From Candidatus Leucobacter sulfamidivorax (GTDB lineage: Bacteria; Actinomycetota; Actinomycetes; Actinomycetales; Microbacteriaceae): a stretch of 64,000 nt of DNA. A program made the position numbers and the translations under genes. The DNA lies in NCBI GenBank assembly GCA_016771945.1, contig QZLF01000001.1:949447-1013446 (forward strand). Reading direction: 5' to 3'. Each line of letters starts with the position of its first letter. Within the stretch, counting starts at the first letter, position 1. Positions 1 through 8,760 of this stretch are shown in pieces. Below the pieces are notes generated by a model. The model saw only the letters and a program-made list of their open reading frames with translations, was not told the DNA's origin and made no database searches.

Positions 1-53
1 GATTGGCCATGCCTCTACCCAAGCGCACCGAGGTGTCCGGCCGGTTTCGCACG

Positions 54-82
54 GTAACGTCCGTGTGACGCGTCGCTAGGAT
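54..82 (+). promoter_or_regulatory. Possible promoter for the phosphodiesterase gene
   Basis: A GTAACG box (54-59) and a TAGGAT box (77-82) are separated by 17 bases, about 95 bases ahead of the phosphodiesterase start. The -10 box fits the actinobacterial TANNNT pattern but the -35 match is weak. No gene was recognised in the first 175 bases of the window. Confidence 0.3.
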
Positions 83-175
83 GTGGCTGAGAGCGGATCC
101 GTCCGCCGGGTACAGTGCGACCCGCGGCGGCCCGGCCGATCCGTTCGAACGGCGCATTCGCGAGGAGGCGACCCG

Positions 176-967
176 ATGCCCCATCCCTACCTGAGCGGAG
201 CGCCCCGCCCGCGCGTGTTCGCCCATCGCGGGCTGGTGACTCCCGAGGCCGCAGCGCGCGGCGTGGTCGAGAACTCGCGCGCCGCGTTCGTCTCCGCGGT
301 GGAGGCCGGGGCGGATCATCTCGAGTCCGACTGCCGGCTCACGAGCGACGGCGTCCCCGTGCTCTTCCACGACGCCACGCTGCGCCGCGTGCTCGGCGAT
401 CCGCGCCCCGTCGCGGCCGTCACCCGGGTGCAGCTCGCCGATCTGATGGCGGATCGCGGCGGCCTCCTCGCCCTCGACGAAGCACTCGAGGCATTCCCGC
501 GCGCCCGTTTCAACCTCGATGTCAAGGCGGCCGCCGCCGCCGAGCCGATGGGGCGGATCGTCGCGCCCCATGCCGAGCGGGTGCTGCTGACGAGCTTCTC
601 CGAGCGGTTCCGGATCGCCGCGCTGCGCGCGGCCGAGGCCGCGGGCGGAGAAGCCGGGCGCCCGGCGACCTCGCCGGGGCGCGGCGCCCTGATCCGCATC
701 CTGCTCGCGATCGCCTCGCGCTCGCGCACCCGCACCACGGCTGCGCTCGGGGGCTTCGACGCGCTGCAGATCCCCGAGCGCTACCGGCGCGCGCGAGTGC
801 TCACCCCCAGTCTCGTCGCCGCTGCGCACGGCGCCGGGGTCGAGGTGCACGTCTGGACGGTCAACGACCCCGCGGACATGGTCCGCCTCGCGGGGCGCGG
901 CATCGACGGCATCATCACCGACCGCACCGACCTCGCGCTCGAGACGCTGGGAGAGCGCCGAGGGTAG
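176..967 (+). CDS. Glycerophosphodiester phosphodiesterase family protein
   Basis: Probably hydrolyses glycerophosphodiesters released from phospholipids to glycerol-3-phosphate and an alcohol. The 263-residue product has the GDPD hallmarks: HRG at 17-19, E50 and D52 in LESD, H65-D66 in LFHD, and a C-terminal VHVWTVND followed by GIDGIITDR, which closes the TIM barrel. No signal peptide is visible, so it is probably cytoplasmic. The ATG at 176 was chosen because GAGGAGG lies just upstream; the frame stays open to 83 but without a ribosome site. The family assignment is secure; the natural substrate is not known from sequence. Confidence 0.88.
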   Translation: MPHPYLSGAPRPRVFAHRGLVTPEAAARGVVENSRAAFVSAVEAGADHLESDCRLTSDGVPVLFHDATLRRVLGDPRPVAAVTRVQLADLMADRGGLLALDEALEAFPRARFNLDVKAAAAAEPMGRIVAPHAERVLLTSFSERFRIAALRAAEAAGGEAGRPATSPGRGALIRILLAIASRSRTRTTAALGGFDALQIPERYRRARVLTPSLVAAAHGAGVEVHVWTVNDPADMVRLAGRGIDGIITDRTDLALETLGERRG

Positions 968-1073
968 TCGCGGCGCCGCGGCGGAAGGGCTCTCCCGGGG
1001 CGACCGAGCCGCGACCCCGATGCTAGGGTGAAAACGCCGCGACAGCCCGCCGGACCAGTGGAGGCGATACCGC

Positions 1074-1799
1074 TTGATCGAGAGTTTCGACGCCTACCTC
1101 TTCGACCTCGACGGGGTGATCACCCCGACCGTGCTGCTGCACCGTCGGGCCTGGCGCGAGACCTTCGACCGGGTCTTCGCCGCCGTCGGGGCCGAGCCCT
1201 ACCGCGAGAGCGACTACTTCGACTCCCTCGACGGGCGACCCCGCTTCGAGGGTGTCGCCGCTCTGCTGCGGGCGCGGGGCATCGAGCTGCCCGAGGGCGT
1301 GGAGGACGCCGAGGGCGCCGAGGCAACGGATGCCGACGACCTGGGCACGATCCGCGGCATCGGCACCGCCAAGAACCGGATCTTCGCCGAGATGCTCGAG
1401 CGCGACGGCATCGACCCCTACCCTGGCACGGTCGCGCTCATCGACCGGCTCGCGGCGGCGGGCAAGCCGCTCGCCGTCGTGTCGAGCTCGCGCAACGCCG
1501 AGCAGGTGCTGCGCGCCGCCCGGCTGCGCGGCCGCTTCGCGGCGGTCGTCGACGGCGTCGTCGCCGATGTCGAAGGGCTGCCGGGCAAGCCCGCGCCCGA
1601 CACCTTCCTGCGCGCGGTGGAGTTGCTCGGCGCGGCGCCGGAACGCGCGGTCGTGTTCGAGGACGCGGCCTCCGGCGTCGAGGCCGGCAGGCGGGGCGGA
1701 TTCGGCCTCGTCGTGGGCGTGGATCGCGGCGCCGGCCGCGCGGCGCTCGAGACCGCCGGCGCGCACCTGATCGTCGAGGACCTGGGGGAGTTGGACTGA
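1074..1799 (+). CDS. Beta-phosphoglucomutase family HAD hydrolase
   Basis: Expected to interconvert beta-glucose-1-phosphate and glucose-6-phosphate. The 241-residue protein carries the HAD nucleophile motif FDLDGV (D11 nucleophile, D13 acid/base), a serine motif VVSSS, the GKPAPDTF lysine loop and the acidic VFEDAASG metal site, with a helical cap between motifs I and II as in subclass IA. It starts with TTG at 1074. Its TGA overlaps the ATG of the GH65 gene (TGATG), so the two are translationally coupled. The context supports a role in using the beta-glucose-1-phosphate made by that phosphorylase. Confidence 0.88.
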   Translation: MIESFDAYLFDLDGVITPTVLLHRRAWRETFDRVFAAVGAEPYRESDYFDSLDGRPRFEGVAALLRARGIELPEGVEDAEGAEATDADDLGTIRGIGTAKNRIFAEMLERDGIDPYPGTVALIDRLAAAGKPLAVVSSSRNAEQVLRAARLRGRFAAVVDGVVADVEGLPGKPAPDTFLRAVELLGAAPERAVVFEDAASGVEAGRRGGFGLVVGVDRGAGRAALETAGAHLIVEDLGELD

Positions 1800-4402
1800 T
1801 GGGACCCGTCGCAGGCGAGCAGGATCCGGCAGCGCCGCACGCAGGTGCATCGAGCACCGGCGGGCCGCACCTGGGCGAGCCCCACCGTGATTTCGGCAGC
1901 GATCCCTGGCGGCTCACCGTCACGGGCATCGATCCGGCGTTCTCGGGCCAGGACGAGACCATCTTCGCCCTCGCCAACGGCTACCTGGGCATGCGCGGCA
2001 ACCACGAGGAGGGCCTGCCGCTCGGCAACCACGGCACCTTCATCAACGGGCTGCACGAGACCTGGCCGATCCGCCACGCCGAGTACGCCTACGGCTTCGC
2101 CGAGCACGGCCAGACGATCGTCAACGCACCCGACGCGAAGACCATCCGCATCTACGTCGACGACGAGCGCCTGAATCTGTCGTCGGCCGACATCCTCGAG
2201 GTCACCCGCACCCTCGACCTGCGGGCGGGCGTCCTCGAGCGCTCGCTGCTGTGGCTCACCCCGACCGGCAAGCGGGTGCGCGTCGAGACGCGCCGCATGG
2301 TCAGCTTCGCCTCGCGGCACATGGCGACGATCGAGATGCGGATCACCGTGCTCGACGCCGACGCCGAGCTCACGATCTCGAGTCTCATCATGAACCGGCA
2401 GGATCTCGGCCGCGTCGACCCCGTGGTTCCGCCGACGGGCGCCGTCATCATCGACCCGCGCAAGAGCGAGCGTCTGAGCGAGCGCACCCTCGAACCCGGC
2501 CCGGCCATCTCAGACGGCGACCGCAGCGTGCTGAGCTTCCGGGTGCGCAACTCGGGCATGACGATGGGGGTGGGGGCGGATCACGTCTTCTCGACCGATG
2601 GCGACAGCGATGCGGACGCCGCCGGCGCGCCCGCCGCCTGGCAGACCCGCGTGCAGACCTCCGAGGATCGCGTCCGCCACGTCTTCCAGGGCCGCGCCCT
2701 CCGGGGCCGCACCGTGACCCTTGTGAAGACGATCGCCTATCACTCCTCGACCACCGCGACCCTCTCCGAGATGCTCGACCGCTGCGTGCAGACCCTCGAC
2801 CGGGTCGCGACCGAACCGGCCGAGCGCCGGTGGCAGGCGCAGCGCGAGTTCCTCGACGGTTTCTGGGATCGCAGCGACGTGCAGGTCGACGCCGAGCCCG
2901 GGGTGCAGCAGGCGATCCGCTGGAACCTCTTCCAGGTCGCCCAGGCCGCCGCCCGCGCCGACGGCCGCGGCATCGCGGCGAAGGGCCTCACCGGATCGGG
3001 CTACAGCGGGCACTACTTCTGGGACTCCGAGATCTACGTGCTGCCCTTCCTCAGCTACACGACGCCGCTCTGGGCGCGCAACGCCCTCCGCGCGCGCGAG
3101 CGCATGCTGCCGCAGGCGCGGGTGCGGGCGACGATGCTGAACGAGGAGGGTGCGCTCTTCCCCTGGCGCACCATCAACGGGGAGGAGGCGAGCGCCTACT
3201 ACGCCGCCGGCACCGCCGCGTACCACATCAACGCCGACATCACCTACGCGCTCGCCCGCTACGTCTCGGCCACGGGCGACCTCGAGTACATGGTCGCGGG
3301 CGCCGCCGACATCCCGGTCGAGACCGCGCGGCTCTGGGTCAGCCTGGGCTTCTGGGACGGGCCGAGCTTCCACATCCACGGCGTCACGGGGCCGGACGAG
3401 TACACGACCGTCGTCAACGACAACCTCTTCACGAACGTCATGGCGCGCTTCAACCTGCGCTTCGCCGTCGAGGTGGTGCGCCGGCTCGCGGAGGAGGCGC
3501 CGCACGCCTACGCGCAGCTGTGCGAGCGGCTGCGGCTCGATCCCGCCGAGGTCGACGCCTGGGAGCGCGCCGCCGAGGGCATGCACGTGCCCTACTCCGA
3601 GGACCTGAGGGTGCATCCGCAGGACGCCCACTTCCTCGAGCGGGAGGTCTGGGATCTCGCGGCGACCCCGCCCGAGCAGAAGCCGCTGCTGCTGCACTTC
3701 CACCCGCTCGTCATCTACCGCTTCCAGGTGCTGAAGCAGGCCGACGTGGTGCTCGCCCTGCTGCTCGCGAGCGACGAGTTCACCCGCGACGAGAAGCGGC
3801 GCGACTTCGAGTACTACGACGCGCTGACGACCGGCGACTCGACCCTGTCCGCCGTCGTGCAGTCGGTCATCGCCGCCGAGGTCGGCTACCGGGAGCTCGC
3901 CTACCGCTACTTCGAGCACGCCCTGCACGTGGATCTCGCCGATCTGCACCGCAACTCCTCGGACGGCGCGCACATCGCCTCGGCGGGCGGCGTCTGGACG
4001 GCCCTCGTGCAGGGCTTCGCCGGCATGCGGGACGGCGCGACCAATGGCGACGGCCGCCGACTGAGCTTCGACCCGCGCCTGCCCGCGCACTGGGGCGGGC
4101 TGCGCTTCAAACTGCAGTGGCGCGGCAGCCGCGTCGCGGTGTCGCTCGAGCCGGGGCTGATCCGCTTCGAACTGGTCGAGGGGGAGCGGCGCGTGCCCGT
4201 GCGCGTGCGGGGCGAGGAGTACCTCGTCGCCCCGGGCGCCCCGGTCGAGGTCGCGCTGGCGGATCAGGGGCCCGATCTCGGGCCGTTCCGCGGGCTCTCG
4301 GCCGGCATCCTGCCGCGCGACGGCGACACGGGCGTCGTCGAGTTCGACCACGATCTCTTCACCGGCCCGATCCCGGTGCCGACGCTGCCTCCCACGGTGT
4401 AG
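1799..4402 (+). CDS. Glycoside hydrolase family 65 disaccharide phosphorylase
   Basis: A GH65 enzyme that should split an alpha-glucobiose (trehalose, maltose or kojibiose) with phosphate into glucose and beta-glucose-1-phosphate. The 867-residue product has the N-terminal beta-sandwich (NGYLGMRGN near residue 60), the (alpha/alpha)6 barrel, and the general-acid loop GPDEY with its glutamate near residue 534, followed by the small C-terminal jelly-roll. Length is normal for the family. The ATG at 1799 overlaps the stop of the phosphoglucomutase gene, and the pairing supports phosphorolysis feeding glucose-6-phosphate. Which disaccharide is used cannot be read from motifs alone; trehalose or maltose is a guess. 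Confidence 0.9.
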   Translation: MGPVAGEQDPAAPHAGASSTGGPHLGEPHRDFGSDPWRLTVTGIDPAFSGQDETIFALANGYLGMRGNHEEGLPLGNHGTFINGLHETWPIRHAEYAYGFAEHGQTIVNAPDAKTIRIYVDDERLNLSSADILEVTRTLDLRAGVLERSLLWLTPTGKRVRVETRRMVSFASRHMATIEMRITVLDADAELTISSLIMNRQDLGRVDPVVPPTGAVIIDPRKSERLSERTLEPGPAISDGDRSVLSFRVRNSGMTMGVGADHVFSTDGDSDADAAGAPAAWQTRVQTSEDRVRHVFQGRALRGRTVTLVKTIAYHSSTTATLSEMLDRCVQTLDRVATEPAERRWQAQREFLDGFWDRSDVQVDAEPGVQQAIRWNLFQVAQAAARADGRGIAAKGLTGSGYSGHYFWDSEIYVLPFLSYTTPLWARNALRARERMLPQARVRATMLNEEGALFPWRTINGEEASAYYAAGTAAYHINADITYALARYVSATGDLEYMVAGAADIPVETARLWVSLGFWDGPSFHIHGVTGPDEYTTVVNDNLFTNVMARFNLRFAVEVVRRLAEEAPHAYAQLCERLRLDPAEVDAWERAAEGMHVPYSEDLRVHPQDAHFLEREVWDLAATPPEQKPLLLHFHPLVIYRFQVLKQADVVLALLLASDEFTRDEKRRDFEYYDALTTGDSTLSAVVQSVIAAEVGYRELAYRYFEHALHVDLADLHRNSSDGAHIASAGGVWTALVQGFAGMRDGATNGDGRRLSFDPRLPAHWGGLRFKLQWRGSRVAVSLEPGLIRFELVEGERRVPVRVRGEEYLVAPGAPVEVALADQGPDLGPFRGLSAGILPRDGDTGVVEFDHDLFTGPIPVPTLPPTV

Positions 4403-4413
4403 CGGTGCAGCGC

Positions 4414-5019
4414 ATGATCGAACCCGCCGCCATGCTCGCCGCCGCCCTGGAGGCCGAGAACCCCTCGGACCGCCTGCAGACGGCCCTCGCCGCAGGCACC
4501 AGGCCCCACGACGCGTACCTCGAGCCGCTCGTGGCCCGCTGCGCGGTGGAGCCCGACTTCTACGTGCGCGACATGCTCACGTGGGCGCTCACCCGGCTGC
4601 CGCGTGAGCTCGTGCTGCCGCGGGTGCTCGCCGAGCTCGGAGCCGAGGCTCCGCAGGCGCGCAGCCAGGCGCTGCACACCCTGTCGAAGCTGGGCGACGA
4701 GCGCGCGTGGCCGGCGGTCGCAGCCGACCACCTGCACGATCCCGACGACGAGGTCGCGCGGGCCGCGTGGCGCACCGCTGCGGGGCTCGCCCCCGAGGGC
4801 GAGCGGGATCGGCTCGCGACGGAACTCGCGGCCGAGCTCGGCCGGGGCGATCTCGAGGTCATGCGCAGTCTCAGCCGCGCCTTCGCGGAGCTGGGAGAGG
4901 CCGGCGGGCCCGCCTTGCGGGCCGCGGAGGCCGGCGGGGGAGCCATCGCCCGCCACGCCGCCGCCACCCTGCGGCTGCTCGACGACCCCGAGTCGACCTT
5001 CTTCCTCGACCCGGAGTGA
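4414..5019 (+). CDS. HEAT-repeat domain protein
   Basis: A 201-residue all-helical protein with repeated helix pairs of HEAT/PBS-lyase type (for example DFYVRDMLTWALTRLP and a repeat beginning DPDDEVARAAW). Such proteins act as scaffolds or binding platforms; no catalytic residues are seen. No signal peptide or membrane segment. It follows the GH65 gene by 11 bases in the same direction and may be in that transcript. GTG at 4405 is an alternative start three codons earlier; neither start has a good ribosome site. Function unknown. Confidence 0.75.
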   Translation: MIEPAAMLAAALEAENPSDRLQTALAAGTRPHDAYLEPLVARCAVEPDFYVRDMLTWALTRLPRELVLPRVLAELGAEAPQARSQALHTLSKLGDERAWPAVAADHLHDPDDEVARAAWRTAAGLAPEGERDRLATELAAELGRGDLEVMRSLSRAFAELGEAGGPALRAAEAGGGAIARHAAATLRLLDDPESTFFLDPE

Positions 5020-5203
5020 TGCCCGCGCCGCTGCTGCTCGGCTCGCTGCGCGATCGAGCGTCGATTCTGCCCGCTTCCGGCGAGCGGGGTCAAGCCCCTT
5101 TCGGGCGTCGAGTGCGCCCGGCAGACTGGGGTCCTGGCCGGGCGGCGTCAATGCGGGCAGAGCAGAGCAGCGCCGCCCGGTCCGCCACTCGGAAGGAGCC
5201 CGC

Positions 5204-5806
5204 ATGAACGACCACGAGCCCCGCCACGCGGCGCGCCCGGAACAGGAAGCGGGACAGAAACCGGAGCAGGAAGGGACCGCAGGGCGGCCGGAGCAGACGG
5301 TGACCTCGGTCGTCCGCCTCGACCTCGAGCGCTATCTCGGCCTCTGGTACGAGGCCGGTCGCCTGCCCCTCCGCTTCGAGGATGACGCCGCGAGCGACGT
5401 CACCGCCGAGTACTCCCTCCGCGACGACGGCACCGTGCGCGTCGACAACCGCTGCATCGACGCCGAGGGCGAGCCGACGCAGGCGCTCGGCCAGGCGGAT
5501 CCGGACCCCGAGCATCCCGGGAGGCTGCGGGTGAGCTTCCTGCCGGCCGCGATCCGCTGGATCCCGTTCACCCGCGCCGACTACTGGGTGCTGAAGATCG
5601 ACGACGCCTACCGGCACGCGCTCGTCGGCACGCCCGACCGCAAGCACCTCTGGCTGCTCTCCCGGGATCCGCATCCGGACGAGGCCGTGCAGCGGGAGTT
5701 CCTCACCGAGGCGCGACGGCAGGGGTACGAGCTCGCCGAGTGGATCCGCCCCGCCCAATCGGGCTCGCGCGTCACCGACGAGCAGCTCGCGGCGGCGGGG
5801 CGATGA
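5204..5806 (+). CDS. Lipocalin family protein
   Basis: A 200-residue protein with a lipocalin/Blc-type barrel from about residue 36: the GxW signature lies in YLGLWYEAGRL, followed by a Blc-like strand pattern (VDNRCIDAEGE, DYWVLKIDDAYRHALVG, LWLLSRDP). Bacterial lipocalins bind lipids or hydrophobic ligands. Unlike E. coli Blc it has no lipoprotein signal: the first 30 residues are a charged Gln/Glu-rich tail, so it is probably cytoplasmic. The ATG at 5204 is set by GGAAGGAG at 5191. It stands in a run of stress-associated genes. Ligand unknown. Confidence 0.85.
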   Translation: MNDHEPRHAARPEQEAGQKPEQEGTAGRPEQTVTSVVRLDLERYLGLWYEAGRLPLRFEDDAASDVTAEYSLRDDGTVRVDNRCIDAEGEPTQALGQADPDPEHPGRLRVSFLPAAIRWIPFTRADYWVLKIDDAYRHALVGTPDRKHLWLLSRDPHPDEAVQREFLTEARRQGYELAEWIRPAQSGSRVTDEQLAAAGR

Positions 5807-5845
5807 GGCGGCCGAGCAGGACGGCGGACCGGTAGCGTGGAAGCC

Positions 5846-6871
5846 ATGGCGAGCGAACGGAACGGAACGGCCGAGGGCGGTTTCAAGGGCCTCCTGGCGC
5901 GGATCATCGCCTTCGCCCTGCAGCTGCGCCTCGTGCGCGCCTATCTGCGCTACAGCGAGCATCGCGGCCCGGCGCTCGCCGACAGCGTCACCTACCGCGC
6001 GCTCTTCAGCGTCTTCGCGGGCGTGCTGCTCGCCTTCTCGATCGCCGCGCTCTGGCTCGGCGGCAACCCCGAGGCGATGCAGGCGCTCGAGCGCGCGCTG
6101 AACGCCGTGATCCCCGGCCTCTCGGACGTGATCGACCCGCGCCGCATCCAGGCGCCCACGAGCTTCAGCATCGTGGGGGCGATCTCGCTCGTCGGCCTCA
6201 TCGGAGCGGCCATCAGCGCGATCGGCAGCCTGCGCACGGCGCTCCGGATGCTCGGCGACGAGCTGCACGACGACGGCTTCTTCCTCTGGGTGCTGCTGCG
6301 CAACCTGCTGGTCGCGGTGGTCTTCGGCGGCCTGCTCGGGCTCGCCGCGATGCTGAGCGTCGCGAGCTCGGTCGGGGTGTCGGCGGTGATGTCCTGGATC
6401 GGCGTGCCCGAGAGCGGCCCGGTCGCCCTCGGCCTGGCGCGCGCCCTGGGCATCGTCATCGTGCTCGCGGTCGACACGCTCGCGATCGCCCTCGTGTTCC
6501 GAGTGCTCTCGGGTGTCGCCGCCCCGCCCCGCGCCCTCTGGGGCGGCGCGCTGCTCGGGGGCGTCGGCCTCGTCGTGCTGCAGGAGCTCTCGAGCCTCTT
6601 CGTGCGCGGTGCGACCGCGAACCCGCTGCTCGCCTCCTTCGCCGCGCTCATCGCGCTGCTCCTGTGGTTCAACCTCTCGGCGCAGGTGATCCTCATCGCG
6701 AGCAGCTACATCATCACGGCGACCGCGGAGTCGCACGACCGGGTGCGCGAGCGCTACGGCGCCCCGACGTTCGCGCAGCGGCGCCTGCGCCAGGCCGAGG
6801 ACCGGCTCGCCGCGGCGACGCGGGAGCTGCGCGCGGCTCAGGAGGCCGCCCGGAAGGAAACCGGGAGCTAG
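5846..6871 (+). CDS. YihY/virulence factor BrkB family membrane protein
   Basis: A 341-residue inner-membrane protein of the YihY/BrkB family, earlier mis-called ribonuclease BN. The N-terminal YSEHRGPALADSVTYRALFS is typical, followed by about six hydrophobic spans and a conserved LLWFNLSAQVILIAS near the end. The last 50 residues are a charged coiled-coil-like tail (RQAEDRLAAATRELRAAQEAA). The molecular role of the family is unsettled. ATG at 5846 is preferred; GTG at 5837 is in frame. A TAGCGT box lies just upstream (5833-5838), so a short or leaderless transcript is possible. Confidence 0.85.
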   Translation: MASERNGTAEGGFKGLLARIIAFALQLRLVRAYLRYSEHRGPALADSVTYRALFSVFAGVLLAFSIAALWLGGNPEAMQALERALNAVIPGLSDVIDPRRIQAPTSFSIVGAISLVGLIGAAISAIGSLRTALRMLGDELHDDGFFLWVLLRNLLVAVVFGGLLGLAAMLSVASSVGVSAVMSWIGVPESGPVALGLARALGIVIVLAVDTLAIALVFRVLSGVAAPPRALWGGALLGGVGLVVLQELSSLFVRGATANPLLASFAALIALLLWFNLSAQVILIASSYIITATAESHDRVRERYGAPTFAQRRLRQAEDRLAAATRELRAAQEAARKETGS

Positions 6872-6933
6872 AGAAAGGCGCGGATCCGCCCGCTCGCTTG
6901 CGGGCGCCGCCCGCTTCGCGCCACGATGGAGTC

Positions 6934-7641
6934 ATGACTGAGAATTCCGCAGCCGATGCCGCGACCGCGGCTGCTGCCGCAGCCACCGACCAGACCCCGG
7001 AGACCGGGACCGCCTCGAACGACGGCGCGGCCGGCCGGGTCTGGCTGCTCGCGACGTTCCGGGTGAGCTCGTCCCACCCCTTCGTGCTCGACGGGCGCGA
7101 CGTCCCGGGCGCTGTGCGCGAGCTCGAGGACATCATGGAGCTCATCGAGGGCGAGGGCGTCGCGGTGCGCGGATGGTACGACGTCACCGGCTTCCGCTCC
7201 GACGCGGATCTGCTGCTGTGGCTCACGGCCGGCGCGGCCGAGGACCTGCAGTGGGGCTACCGCGAACTGCGGCGCACCGCGATCCTGCGCCCCCTCGTGC
7301 GCTCGGGCAGCTCGATCGTCGCGGTCGAGGGGCCCGCCGCTGATTCCGCCGATTCCGCCGAGACCGCTGATCCGGCCACCGGGCTCGGGGCCGGCGATGC
7401 CGGCGCCTGGCTCGCGGTGCTCGGGCTCTCCGGTGCGAGGCACGGCGGCGCGGGAGCATCGAACGGCGAGGCGGCGCACGGCGGCGTCGCGGCGCTCGAC
7501 GTCAGCGCGGGGGAGCGGATCGAGGTCGTCGAGACCGCGACCGCGGCCGAGCTGTTCGGGCGGCTGCAGGAGAAGGGCTCCCGGCCCGTCCACCTGGGGC
7601 GGCTCGTCACTCCCGTGGAGCTCGTCGAGGTGCTGCAGTAG
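6934..7641 (+). CDS. Chlorite dismutase/HemQ-fold protein lacking catalytic residues
   Basis: The 235-residue product aligns by eye with actinobacterial coproheme decarboxylase (HemQ). In the first half VRGWYDVTGFRSDADLLLWL and the helix LQWGYRELRRT match the conserved GxYDVxGxRxDAD and LRRT motifs. The end, HLGRLVTPVELVEVLQ, matches the HemQ C-terminus. The second domain is heavily eroded: the YPFxRSxxWY strand with the catalytic tyrosine is missing, the RRH heme-ligand segment is not recognisable, and the gap holds Ala/Gly-rich filler including a repeated DSA. It is therefore probably not a working decarboxylase. Start ATG 6934; stop is 5 bases before the thioesterase gene. A heme- or protein-binding relic is possible. 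Confidence 0.6.
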   Translation: MTENSAADAATAAAAAATDQTPETGTASNDGAAGRVWLLATFRVSSSHPFVLDGRDVPGAVRELEDIMELIEGEGVAVRGWYDVTGFRSDADLLLWLTAGAAEDLQWGYRELRRTAILRPLVRSGSSIVAVEGPAADSADSAETADPATGLGAGDAGAWLAVLGLSGARHGGAGASNGEAAHGGVAALDVSAGERIEVVETATAAELFGRLQEKGSRPVHLGRLVTPVELVEVLQ

Positions 7642-7646
7642 CGGCG

Positions 7647-8111
7647 ATGAGCGTCGGCGGAGAGCAAGGCGGTATGGGCGGGGAGCAGAACGGCATGAGC
7701 GAGGCCGCGGGCGAGGCGGCCTCCTTCACCACCCGCAAGTGGGTGCGACCCGAGGACCTGAACGCGAACGGGACCCTCTTCGGCGGGGTGCTGCTGCAGT
7801 GGATCGACGCCGAGGCCGCGATCTTCGCGGTGGTGCAGCTCGGCAACGACCGCATCGTGACGAAGTTCATGTCGGAGATCGACTTCGAATCCTCGGCGCG
7901 GCAGGGCGAGATCATCGAGCTCGAGGTCTCGGCGACGCATTTCGGCCGCACCTCGCTGACCCTGCGCGCCGAGGTGCGCAACATGATCACCCGCCGGCTC
8001 ATCCTCACGATCGACCGCATCGTGTTCGTGAACCTCGGCGAGGACGGGCAGCCGGCTCCCCACGGCTACACCCGTGCGACCGCCGGGCGGGAACGACTGC
8101 CCCGAGCCTGA
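7647..8111 (+). CDS. Acyl-CoA thioesterase, hotdog fold
   Basis: Likely hydrolyses acyl-CoA esters. The 154-residue protein has one hotdog domain of the YciA/BFIT type: LNANGTLFGGVLLQWIDAEA (conserved Asn, FGG loop and Asp of the catalytic site) near residues 38-57, then FMSEIDFESSARQGEIIEL. Families of this kind work as dimers or hexamers. The Gly-rich first 20 residues are poorly conserved; ATGs at 7674 and 7695 are also in frame and may be the real start. It follows the HemQ-like gene by 5 bases, suggesting cotranscription. Confidence 0.82.
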   Translation: MSVGGEQGGMGGEQNGMSEAAGEAASFTTRKWVRPEDLNANGTLFGGVLLQWIDAEAAIFAVVQLGNDRIVTKFMSEIDFESSARQGEIIELEVSATHFGRTSLTLRAEVRNMITRRLILTIDRIVFVNLGEDGQPAPHGYTRATAGRERLPRA

Positions 8112-8283
8112 GCGGAGCGGCCCACTATCGCGCACCCCCGCGGCGAAGTCAACCCCGCTGACCGGGCGCAGGGGCGACCGTAGGCTCGAGTGACCCGTCG
8201 CGGAATCACCCGGGCGGCGGGGACCGTGAAACGACGAACGCCCGTGCCGCGCGATCCGTGGCGGGGCGCGGAGAGGAGTGCCC

Positions 8284-8754
8284 ATGCACACCATCACGAA
8301 CGACATCGACCTGGACCTGCCCATCCGCACCGTCTACGACCAGTGGACCCAGTTCGAGGACTTCCCGGCATTCATGTCGGGGGTCGACGAGGTGCAGCAG
8401 CTCGACGACACCACCATGCACTGGAAGGTGCACGTCGGCGGCGTCGAGCGCGGCTTCGACACCGAGATCACCGAGCAGCTGCCCGATGAGCGGATCGCCT
8501 GGAAGAGCACGAGCGGCCCGCGGCATGCGGGTGTGGTCACCTTCCACCGTCTGAACGACGAGCAGACGCGCGTGCGGCTGCAGCTCGACTGGGACCCCGA
8601 GGGGCTCGTCGAGAAGATGGGCGCCGCCCTGCAGCTCGACGACGCCCAGGTCGCGTCCGATCTGCGCGAGTTCGCCCGCCTGATGGAGACGAACGGCTTC
8701 GCGACCGGGGCCTGGCGCGGCACGGTCGAGCGGCCCTCGGGCCCGCTGGAATAG
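8284..8754 (+). CDS. SRPBCC family cyclase/dehydrase-like protein
   Basis: A 156-residue START/Bet v1-fold protein of the polyketide cyclase/dehydrase group. The N-terminus (DIDLDLPIRTVYDQWTQFED, then FPAFM) is the usual first strand and helix, and the C-terminal half holds the long helix (VASDLREFARLMETNG). These proteins bind hydrophobic ligands in a deep pocket; no enzyme residues can be named. ATG 8284 is chosen because GAGAGGAG at 8271-8278 is correctly spaced. A TAGGCT box at 8180-8185 could be its -10 element. It ends 6 bases before the topoisomerase gene. Confidence 0.8.
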   Translation: MHTITNDIDLDLPIRTVYDQWTQFEDFPAFMSGVDEVQQLDDTTMHWKVHVGGVERGFDTEITEQLPDERIAWKSTSGPRHAGVVTFHRLNDEQTRVRLQLDWDPEGLVEKMGAALQLDDAQVASDLREFARLMETNGFATGAWRGTVERPSGPLE

Positions 8755-8760
8755 GCGAGA

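Noticed and set aside
5090-6736. Minus-strand open frame opposite the lipocalin and YihY genes
   Set aside because: Antisense shadow with low-complexity composition. The plus-strand genes have motifs and ribosome sites.
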